In this document: positions 1 through 7,005 of the stretch, in pieces | Layout of the letters: every line of letters starts with the position of its first letter | Numbering within the stretch: position 1 is the stretch's first letter | From: Pseudomonadota bacterium | GTDB taxonomy: Bacteria > SZUA-182 > DTGQ01 | DNA: 10,893 nt | Reading direction: 5' to 3' | Assembly: GCA_030605265.1 (NCBI GenBank) | Contig: JAUWIR010000082.1 | Location: forward strand, 1 to 10,893 | The notes under the pieces: generated by a model | Told to the model about the DNA's origin: nothing | What the model saw: only the letters and a program-made list of their open reading frames with translations | Database searches by the model: none | Position numbers and translations under genes: made by a program

Positions 1-1452
1 AATGAGTATTGGTACACTCAAGACGGGTTAAATACGTATGAGACCAGAAGGAAAAGGTGTGAACAAGTTATTGATATCTGTAATAAATATGACCTTGAAG
101 TTTGGAAAACCTTTACCAACAAAAAGAGCTCAAGTAAAGAAGAACATAAAATAGCTAAAGAAGTGCCTAAGATAACTATTAAGAGAAAGCATGAATATGA
201 CATTTTATTTTTCAATCCCTTTTACCATGAACTCCCTGATTATGATACTGCTTGCCTTATTGAATATTTGTTGGATCATAATTTCAAAGCAGGCCATATA
301 ACCAAAGACAGTGATTCTGAATCGAAGGAAAAGCTTTTATCAAAATTGGCTAAGAGCACATTTAAAATATTAGCTATTAAAATCATAGACGCCTATTTGG
401 AGGCTACTCTTGAGATAGTAAATAAAATTATTAATAGCAACCATGAGTTTAAAATTATTTTCTGGGGTTCAGGATGTCGAACCGAAGGACAGAGGAAAAA
501 TTTACCCCTTGAACCAATAGATGGTGTTATTTTTCAGGGATATGAAAGCACTTTTAAGGAGCTATTACTGCAAGGTGATCAAATATTGTCAGGGAAGCCT
601 ATTCAAGGGATCTATTTTCATAAAGCCCCCTACATCCCCCGCAAACCTGTTGAAAATATTTCTGCCTATCCTTTTCCCCGTTACAAAAAGTTTAAATTAA
701 AAAACAAACTTTCTCTTAAGCTTTCTAAAGGATGCCCGTATCGTTGTACCTTTTGTTCTTCCTATTATGAGGAAGGTGCTTATAGAGTTCGCTCCCCTCA
801 AATAGTTTTTCAAGAGATATTCTATCATTATAAACAAAATAATATTTCCCATTATCTTTTTCAGGATTGCACTATTGGAGGAAATCCTTCCCACCTTGAT
901 GAACTAGGCAATCTTTTGATTAAGGAAAATTTTCCTATTACCTGGGAGGCCCGAAATATAGTTGTCTCAAGGCAAACAGATCTCCCCTTTCAAAAGATGG
1001 CACATGCAGGATGTAAACGGGTAACGTTTGGTTTTGTAAGCGGATCGGATCGTGTTTTGCAACTTATGGGCAAACCTTTTGATGTAGATTCCCTAAAAAA
1101 ATTCTTAAAAGATGCCAAACAAGTCGGAATTCAGACCAGTATAAATCTCATGGTCGGGTTCCCTGGTGAAGATGAAATAGATTTAAAAAAAACAGCTCAT
1201 TTTTTAAAAGAAAACCGAAAATTTATAGATAACATCGATCAACTAAGACCATGTTGTATCCAACCCGGGTGTGATCTTGAAATGTATCCTGAAAAATATA
1301 ATATTATACTCCCCCATCATGATCATTGGCGGGATTGGCATAATGGCTCATTCAACAATTATAGTCATCGGCTCAAAAAAATGAAAGAAATGGCTATTTT
1401 ACTTTCTGAATTTGGAATTATTCAAGATATAGAGCTATATGTAAAAAAATAA
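1..1452 (+). CDS. Radical SAM protein with N-terminal B12-binding-like domain, 5' end outside window
   Basis: The frame is open from base 1 to the TAA at 1450-1452 (483 codons), so I annotate it as 5'-partial. The only start codon in the first 54 codons is GTG at 163, preceded by a poor ribosome binding site. Numbered from that GTG, residues about 11-150 form an alternating beta/alpha region like the B12-binding fold, but I see no DxHxxG cobalamin-ligand motif. The radical SAM cluster motif CPYRCTFC follows (C191, C195, C198), and further on comes a GFPGE motif typical of the SAM barrel. The enzyme should bind a 4Fe-4S cluster and cleave SAM reductively; its substrate is unknown. The genes downstream suggest a glycan or glycan precursor. 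The 54 codons before the GTG read like the tail of another copy of the same module (W, N-x-Y and R/K-rich positions recur at the C-terminus), joined by a K/S/E-rich linker. The product may therefore be a double-module protein. Radical SAM assignment is certain; the true start is not. Confidence 0.88.
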   Translation, partial: NEYWYTQDGLNTYETRRKRCEQVIDICNKYDLEVWKTFTNKKSSSKEEHKIAKEVPKITIKRKHEYDILFFNPFYHELPDYDTACLIEYLLDHNFKAGHITKDSDSESKEKLLSKLAKSTFKILAIKIIDAYLEATLEIVNKIINSNHEFKIIFWGSGCRTEGQRKNLPLEPIDGVIFQGYESTFKELLLQGDQILSGKPIQGIYFHKAPYIPRKPVENISAYPFPRYKKFKLKNKLSLKLSKGCPYRCTFCSSYYEEGAYRVRSPQIVFQEIFYHYKQNNISHYLFQDCTIGGNPSHLDELGNLLIKENFPITWEARNIVVSRQTDLPFQKMAHAGCKRVTFGFVSGSDRVLQLMGKPFDVDSLKKFLKDAKQVGIQTSINLMVGFPGEDEIDLKKTAHFLKENRKFIDNIDQLRPCCIQPGCDLEMYPEKYNIILPHHDHWRDWHNGSFNNYSHRLKKMKEMAILLSEFGIIQDIELYVKK

Positions 1453-1461
1453 TGAAATAGT

Positions 1462-1497
1462 GAAAAATAAAAATCAAATCATTGATCGCTATTTTTC
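1462..1497 (+). terminator. Weak terminator-like hairpin after the first radical SAM gene
   Basis: GAAAAATA (1462-1469) pairs with TATTTTTC (1490-1497). Inside it, ATCAA (1473-1477) pairs with TTGAT (1482-1486) around a 4-base loop, with a 3x3 internal loop between the two stems. The structure starts ten bases after the stop codon. It is almost all A-T and its T-run lies inside the 3' arm, so it is a weak intrinsic terminator at best. It may instead cause partial attenuation or protect the 3' end of the message within the operon. Confidence 0.35.
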
Positions 1498-1569
1498 TTC
1501 AGTTCACATTTAGAGGTATTGATCGGAAAAACACAATTCGAATAAACGTTGTAAAAGATCAGGATTAAT

Positions 1570-3939
1570 ATGAAAATTTTTCTCGGGAATTCACCTTGGA
1601 GTAAGAAAGGATTTTACGGAGTCAGGGCAGGGTCCAGATGGCCCCATTTTGAAGATGCACGCCATGAGTATATGCCTTTTCCTTTTTTCCTAGCCTATGC
1701 TGCAGCAGTATTGGAGGAATATGAACATGAGATCCTGCTCACTGACGGTATAGCGGAGAAAATATCTGAAAAAGAATTCATTAATAAAATTAACTCCTTT
1801 AGCCCCGATCTTATTCTCCTGGAAGTTTCCACTATTTCTATTGATGTGGATCTGGCTCTTGCGAAAAAAATCAGATGCTTGGTAGGAAAAAATGCCAAAA
1901 TAGCCCTCAGCGGCCTTCATGCTTTTATGTACGGCCCTGATTTTTTAAAACAAAACAGTTTTATTGATTTTGTTCTCATTGGTGAATATGAATACACTCT
2001 CAGGGATTTAGCAGAGTGTCTTGAAAAGAATCAAAATTATAGTAATATTCCGGGCCTGATATGCAAAAGCGCTGATGGGAGCATTGTTGTCAATCAAAGA
2101 AGACCTCTTCTTTCCGATCTGAATACATTACCCTGGCCGGCCCGTCACCTCCTTCCTATGAAAAATTATCATGATGAGCCCGGGAATATTCCTCGTCCAA
2201 GTGGTCAAATGCAAGCGAGTAGAGGATGCCCCTTTGGCGGTGTTTTTTGTGCCTGGCCTCAGATTGTATACGGGAATCATAAATATCGCACTCGTGACCC
2301 TATAGACGTAGTTGATGAGTTTGAATGGCTTGTCCGAATATGCGGCTTTCAATCCGTCTATTTTGATGAAGATAACTTTAATATTGGTAGTAGACGAATT
2401 CTGAAAATATGTAGTGAATTAAAAAATCGCCAATTAAATATCCCCTGGGCAGCTATGTGCCGGGCTGATACCATGAAGCCTGACATGCTGGAAGCCATGG
2501 TGGAATCCGGCCTTTATGCAGTCAAATATGGTGTTGAAACTTACGATCAAAACATATTAAGAGCCAGCGGGAAGGGATTAAATATCGATAAGGTAAAAGA
2601 AACCGTCCTTCTCACGCATTCATTAGGTGTTCATACGCATCTTACTTTTATGTTCGGTCTCCCGGGTGAAACGAAAGAAACGGCTCAACAGACAATCGAT
2701 TTAGCTTTAGAGCTAAATCCTGAATCACTTCAATTTACTATTGCTACCCCTTTTCCTGGCAGCAGGTTTTATAATGAGCTTAAGGAAAAAGGAATGATTA
2801 CCTGTAATGACTTTTCCCAATACGACGGATTCCACTCTGCAGTTGTGCGCACTGAGGCTTTGTCAAGCGCAGATCTTGAAGAAATAGTTAAACGAGCAAA
2901 TTTTCTATGGAGAAAACATATATCCACACGAAAACCCCCTATCTTGAATAATAATAAAGAAGATTGTGTCTCAGTCATTATTCCCAATTACAATGGGAAA
3001 AAATTTTTGCCGGCCTGTCTTAATTCACTCTTGCAACAGACTAAGGTAAATAAAGAGATCATTCTTGTGGATAATGGATCGGAGGATGATTCAGTTGAGT
3101 TCGTTAAGAATCATTTTCCACAAGTCGAGATAATCGGTTTGAGTACTAATACCGGTTTTGCACAAGCTGTAAATCAGGGAATTTTGAAAGCTACAGGGCA
3201 CTTTGTTGCCGTCATCAATAATGACGCCATAGCTGCTACTAATTGGCTTGAAGTTTCCTGTAATTTTTTAACTGAACATCCCGATGTTGGTTTCTGTGCA
3301 TCAAAGATTGTAAAACTAGATAATCCTAATATCATTGACTCTCTGGGACATGGCATAAAAAGGAGTGGGTATTCTTTTAACACCGGAAACGGGGTTAAAG
3401 ATTTAAACCAAGACCATGTATCGAGGGTGGTGTTTGGCGCGCCTGCTGCCGCAGCCGTTTATCGGAAATCCATGCTGGATGATATCGGACTCTTTGATGA
3501 AGACTTTTTTATGTATCTTGAAGATCTTGACCTAAGCTTCAGAGCCCAACTATGGGGGTATAAATGTATATATATTCCGGAAGCAATTGTTCATCACCTT
3601 GGTGCCGGTACATCCGGAAAACAATATTGTAAGGATAATGTTTATTATATAGTGAGAAACACCCTCTATGTTATGGTAAAAAATATGCCACGGCAGATAT
3701 TGAAATCTCACTACATGCGCATATTAGGGTTTCTATTGTATCTTCAACTTTTTCACACTTTCAAGACCTTCCATTCATGGTCGGGCCTCAAAGGTTTTTA
3801 TAATGGACTGAAAAATTTAAGAAAAATGATTATAAAACGAAAACGTATTTTAGGAGGCAAAAGGGTCCATGATGAATATATTCGAAAAATTCTTATTAAT
3901 TGCGAGAAAGAATACAAGAAATTTAAAATAAATAGTTAA
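1570..3939 (+). CDS. Fusion protein: B12-binding-like / radical SAM / GT2 glycosyltransferase, with a defective cluster motif
   Basis: The ATG at 1570 has AGGA at 1561-1564, five bases upstream. Residues about 1-150 are a B12-binding-like Rossmann region without DxHxxG. Residues about 210-450 are a radical SAM barrel, including FGLPGE and a PFPGSRFY segment near its end. The cluster loop reads CPFGGVFC: C220 and C227 are present, but the position of the middle cysteine of CxxxCxxC is G224 (codon GGT, one base from TGT). From residue about 467 a complete GT2 domain follows: VSVIIPNYNG at its start, D501 in VDNGSED, N550-N551-D552 in the DxD position, and E651-D652 in EDLDLS, as in WbbL-type rhamnosyltransferases. 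GT2 enzymes of this kind transfer a sugar from a nucleotide donor at the cytoplasmic face of the membrane. The radical SAM half would normally modify a substrate through a SAM radical, but may be inactive here. No stop or frameshift separates the halves, so the fusion is genuine in this sequence. Confidence 0.93.
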   Translation: MKIFLGNSPWSKKGFYGVRAGSRWPHFEDARHEYMPFPFFLAYAAAVLEEYEHEILLTDGIAEKISEKEFINKINSFSPDLILLEVSTISIDVDLALAKKIRCLVGKNAKIALSGLHAFMYGPDFLKQNSFIDFVLIGEYEYTLRDLAECLEKNQNYSNIPGLICKSADGSIVVNQRRPLLSDLNTLPWPARHLLPMKNYHDEPGNIPRPSGQMQASRGCPFGGVFCAWPQIVYGNHKYRTRDPIDVVDEFEWLVRICGFQSVYFDEDNFNIGSRRILKICSELKNRQLNIPWAAMCRADTMKPDMLEAMVESGLYAVKYGVETYDQNILRASGKGLNIDKVKETVLLTHSLGVHTHLTFMFGLPGETKETAQQTIDLALELNPESLQFTIATPFPGSRFYNELKEKGMITCNDFSQYDGFHSAVVRTEALSSADLEEIVKRANFLWRKHISTRKPPILNNNKEDCVSVIIPNYNGKKFLPACLNSLLQQTKVNKEIILVDNGSEDDSVEFVKNHFPQVEIIGLSTNTGFAQAVNQGILKATGHFVAVINNDAIAATNWLEVSCNFLTEHPDVGFCASKIVKLDNPNIIDSLGHGIKRSGYSFNTGNGVKDLNQDHVSRVVFGAPAAAAVYRKSMLDDIGLFDEDFFMYLEDLDLSFRAQLWGYKCIYIPEAIVHHLGAGTSGKQYCKDNVYYIVRNTLYVMVKNMPRQILKSHYMRILGFLLYLQLFHTFKTFHSWSGLKGFYNGLKNLRKMIIKRKRILGGKRVHDEYIRKILINCEKEYKKFKINS

Positions 3940-3962
3940 GCTACAACAAAATATTAAGGTAA

Positions 3963-3983
3963 TACAATTATGAGGTAATTGTA
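3963..3983 (+). promoter_or_regulatory. Hairpin presenting the ribosome binding site of the carbamoyltransferase gene
   Basis: TACAATTA (3963-3970) and TAATTGTA (3976-3983) form a perfect 8-bp inverted repeat around the 5-base loop TGAGG. The Shine-Dalgarno bases GAGG (3972-3975) lie in that loop and in no other part of the leader. The GTG start at 3985 follows the stem after one base. If the stem forms in RNA it would expose GAGG while crowding the start codon, so it could tune translation. The two-codon frame ATG AGG TAA (3970-3978) also sits here. The repeat and the RBS are seen in the sequence; the regulatory role is inference. Confidence 0.4.
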
Positions 3984-3984
3984 A

Positions 3985-5667
3985 GTGTATTTTTTAGGCT
4001 TAAATTCCTATATGCACGACTCTTCTGCCTGCTTAATTAAAAATAACGAGATTGTAGCATACGCTGAAGAAGAAAGATTCAATAGAGAAAAGCATACCGG
4101 TCTATTTCCAAAAAACGCCGTAGATTTTTGTCTGAACAGAGCAAAGATTGAAATACACGATATCCGGCATGTTGGTTTTTCCTGGCGACCAGTCAGGCAT
4201 GTGATTTATAGGCTTATCGATCTCTATAACTATTTTCCTGATGTATTTTTCAAGATAAACCCCAAACGTCCTTCAATATTTATGGATATGCTAAAAGTTA
4301 AAAACTATTTTAGAAAAAAATATAGGTATAAAAATAAGTTTCATTTTTTAGACCATCAGCTATGTCACTGCGCAAGTTCCTATTATACCTCCCCTTTTCA
4401 ACGAACCGCCATTTTATTGATTGAAGCCAACAGTGAAAGAGAAACGACTCTATTTGGAATGGGGGATAATGGCCTCATTACAAAGCTCAAAGCAATAAGG
4501 TATCCGAACTCCATCGGCCTCTTATATCTTTGTGTTACCGAATATTTAGGGTTTAAAGAGAATAGCGGCGAAGGGAAGGTAATGGGATTGGCACCTTATG
4601 GGCAACCAACCTTCTATAACGAATTCAAGCAAATCATTAAAAACTCTAATGGCCAAATTTATTTGAATATGGATTATTTTGATGTGCACCTTAAAAAGGA
4701 GACCTACGTTACCCAAAAATTCATACAGCTTTTTGGTCCTAGACGCCGGCCGGAAGATACAATTGAGAAAAGACACATGGATGTCGCAGCATCTTTGCAA
4801 AAAATTACAGAAGATATTTGCTTAAATTTAGCAAACGATTTGTATGCTATTTCAAATAGTGAAAATCTTTGCCTGGCGGGTGGTGTTGCCTTAAATAGTG
4901 TAATGAACGGAAAACTACAAAAATATTCAAAATTCGACAACATCTTTATCCCTCCAATGACAAATGACGTAGGAACATCCTTGGGTGCAGCATTGTATCT
5001 TAAGGCAATTTATAACAAAAAAACAGCCGATTCTTTTATTAATAATTTCACTCCATATCTTGGCCCTGAATATTCTAATGAAGAAATAGAACATGTCTTA
5101 AGATCAAAAAAACTTAACTATTATCCATCAAAGGACATTTGTAAAAAAATAGCTGAAGAACTGACCCATGGGAAAATAATAGGTTGGTTCCAAGGACGCA
5201 TGGAGGTCGGTCCAAGAGCATTAGGGAATCGTAGTATACTTGCCGACCCAAGAAATACTCAAATGAAAGATATTCTGAATTATAAAGTCAAACACCGGGA
5301 GGGATTTAGACCATTTGCCCCAAGTGTATTAGTTGAAAAGGCTAATGACTATTTTGATACAAAGAGATTGGAAGTACCCTTCATGTTAAAAGTGTTTTCT
5401 GTTCGTCCTGAAAGAAAAGCAGAAATTCCAGCCGTTGTTCACGCTGATGATACTGCTCGTTTGCAAACTGTATGTAAAAGAAAAAATCCATTGTATTGGA
5501 ATTTAATAAATGAATTTTATAAATTAACTAATTGTCCGGTTATTCTAAATACTTCATTTAATGTTAGAGGAGAGCCAATTGTATGCAACCCTGTTAATGC
5601 GGTGGATTGTTTCTTGAAAACGAAAATTGATATTTTAGCCATTGGTGACTTTTTAGTTTTTAAATAA
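3985..5667 (+). CDS. NodU/CmcH-family O-carbamoyltransferase
   Basis: This 560-residue protein has the usual length and two-domain layout of the NodU/CmcH/TobZ family, which uses carbamoyl phosphate and ATP to make carbamoyl-adenylate and transfer the carbamoyl group to a hydroxyl, often on a sugar. The N-terminal Kae1-like domain shows HDSSA (H11, D12), EEERF (from E28) and KH (K36, H37). Its metal-site HxxxH is H124 and H128, followed by GGVALNS (299-305) and D328, the expected third metal ligand. The C-terminal YrdC-like domain begins near residue 390 with GRMEVGPRALGNRS (404-417) and ends with LNTSFN and RGEP (521-531). All the motifs I would look for are present, so I expect an active cytoplasmic enzyme. 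The start is GTG at 3985, supported by GAGG nine bases upstream and by MYFLGLNSY matching the family's N-terminus. Its place among glycosyltransferases suggests that it carbamoylates a sugar of the glycan. The acceptor cannot be read from sequence. Confidence 0.95.
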   Translation: MYFLGLNSYMHDSSACLIKNNEIVAYAEEERFNREKHTGLFPKNAVDFCLNRAKIEIHDIRHVGFSWRPVRHVIYRLIDLYNYFPDVFFKINPKRPSIFMDMLKVKNYFRKKYRYKNKFHFLDHQLCHCASSYYTSPFQRTAILLIEANSERETTLFGMGDNGLITKLKAIRYPNSIGLLYLCVTEYLGFKENSGEGKVMGLAPYGQPTFYNEFKQIIKNSNGQIYLNMDYFDVHLKKETYVTQKFIQLFGPRRRPEDTIEKRHMDVAASLQKITEDICLNLANDLYAISNSENLCLAGGVALNSVMNGKLQKYSKFDNIFIPPMTNDVGTSLGAALYLKAIYNKKTADSFINNFTPYLGPEYSNEEIEHVLRSKKLNYYPSKDICKKIAEELTHGKIIGWFQGRMEVGPRALGNRSILADPRNTQMKDILNYKVKHREGFRPFAPSVLVEKANDYFDTKRLEVPFMLKVFSVRPERKAEIPAVVHADDTARLQTVCKRKNPLYWNLINEFYKLTNCPVILNTSFNVRGEPIVCNPVNAVDCFLKTKIDILAIGDFLVFK

Positions 5668-5720
5668 TCCCTTTTTTAATATCGCATTCAGCCCATCTAG
5701 TCTAAATTTGGAGTTATGGA

Positions 5721-6941
5721 GTGGATATTGATTTAGCAAGGAAAGTAGATTATTGGATTGGTGTGCCTATTTGCTTTCTATTATCAACATTCTTGAAAGT
5801 ACAAAATGTTTTTAAAAAAAAGAATCCTAAAAAAATCAGTCCTCTTAAAATAATTTTTTTAGAACTTTCTGAGATGGGCAGTGTCATCTTAGCCTATCCG
5901 GCAATAATAAAAACCCGCGAGTTGTTTCCAAAAGCTGAATTATTTTTTTGGATTTTTAAAAGAAACAGTGGTAGTGTTGATATATTAAATGCGATACCAG
6001 AAAAGAATGTAATTGAGATACGAGATAAAAATTTATTTCTGTTATTATCTGATTCTATAAAAACTTTATGGCGGATTCGCCGGGAAAAGATTGATATTGT
6101 AATTGATATGGAACTTTTCTCAAGGTTTACAAGCATTCTCAGTTACTTAAGTGGTGCACATATTAGAGCAGGCTTTTACAGATATACACTAGAAGGGCTC
6201 TATCGAGGGGAGTTATTGACACATAGAGTTTTCTATAATCCATATAATCATATTTCCGATAATTTTTTATCCCTTATTTTTTCCCTGGAAGCTTCAGACA
6301 GTCACTGGCCGATTCCTAAAAGAAAAGTGGAAGATCATAAAATAAACTTACCCCAATTTACCGCTGGGGAAGAGGAGAAAGAAAATATTTGGAATAAATT
6401 AACGGCTATAAATAAAAGAATAGGAAGAACAAATAGGCTGATCTTAATATCTCCTGATTCCAGTAAGCTTTTACCTTTGCGAAAATGGCCTACAAAGAAT
6501 TATATTGAGCTTATCAAGAAAATACTAACTATTGAAAATAGTTATGTGCTCCTTATAGGAAATGAAGATGATAAAGCTTGCGCAGAGAATATTGTAAGCC
6601 GTGTGGATAAAAATCGATGTATAAATTTAGCCGGAATGACCACATTTAAGGAATTGATCACCTTATTCAGTATAGCGGATCTTTTCATAAGTCATGACGG
6701 TGGGCCCTCAAACTTTGCCGCTCTAACTAGTATCAAAATAATTGTGCTGTTCGGACCTGAAACGCCTCAATTATATGCGCCATTAAGTAAAAACAAAACA
6801 ATCTGTTATGCTAATTACACCTGCAGCCCATGTGTTTCAGCATACAATCATCGAAAGACTTTTTGTCGGGATAATAAATGTCTCCAGGCAATTAGTGTGG
6901 AAGAGGTTTATAATGTTGTTAAGGAAAGGCTTAACGAATAA
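5721..6941 (+). CDS. GT9 (heptosyltransferase-family) glycosyltransferase
   Basis: The 406-residue product has the GT-B layout of GT9 enzymes such as WaaC/WaaF, which transfer ADP-heptose or related sugars to LPS core or other acceptors on the inner face of the membrane. The first Rossmann domain starts at KIIFLELSEMGSVILAYPAI near residue 43. The C-terminal donor-binding domain carries SHDGGP (324-329) and VLFGPETP. A cysteine set (C368, C371, C382, C387) in a CSPC...CRDNKC tail is recurrent in one GT9 subgroup. Before the catalytic fold, residues about 12-28 are hydrophobic (WIGVPICFLLSTFLKV) and followed by lysines, suggesting membrane association. The start is GTG at 5721, with GGAG at 5710-5713. 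The nearby ATG at 5716 is out of frame and stops after six codons. The gene lies 53 bases after the carbamoyltransferase and is probably co-transcribed. Family assignment is firm; sugar specificity is not determinable. Confidence 0.93.
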   Translation: MDIDLARKVDYWIGVPICFLLSTFLKVQNVFKKKNPKKISPLKIIFLELSEMGSVILAYPAIIKTRELFPKAELFFWIFKRNSGSVDILNAIPEKNVIEIRDKNLFLLLSDSIKTLWRIRREKIDIVIDMELFSRFTSILSYLSGAHIRAGFYRYTLEGLYRGELLTHRVFYNPYNHISDNFLSLIFSLEASDSHWPIPKRKVEDHKINLPQFTAGEEEKENIWNKLTAINKRIGRTNRLILISPDSSKLLPLRKWPTKNYIELIKKILTIENSYVLLIGNEDDKACAENIVSRVDKNRCINLAGMTTFKELITLFSIADLFISHDGGPSNFAALTSIKIIVLFGPETPQLYAPLSKNKTICYANYTCSPCVSAYNHRKTFCRDNKCLQAISVEEVYNVVKERLNE

Positions 6942-7005
6942 AACTAATTAATTATCAGCTAGATTGGTTACTCGATGCATGAAGAATGTTAAAAAAGGTT
7001 AGCAA

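Noticed and set aside
1481..1525. Eight-base direct repeat ATTGATCG at 1481 and 1518
   Set aside because: Only two copies and no associated structure. The first copy lies in the hairpin already described.
1690..1920. Minus-strand open frames opposite the fusion gene and other large genes
   Set aside because: They are antisense shadows of strongly supported genes, without ribosome binding sites or recognisable domains.
6942..6970. Possible stem AACTAAT/ATTGGTT with one G-T pair before the GT-C-like gene
   Set aside because: Short, with a 14-base loop and no T-run; not distinguishable from chance.
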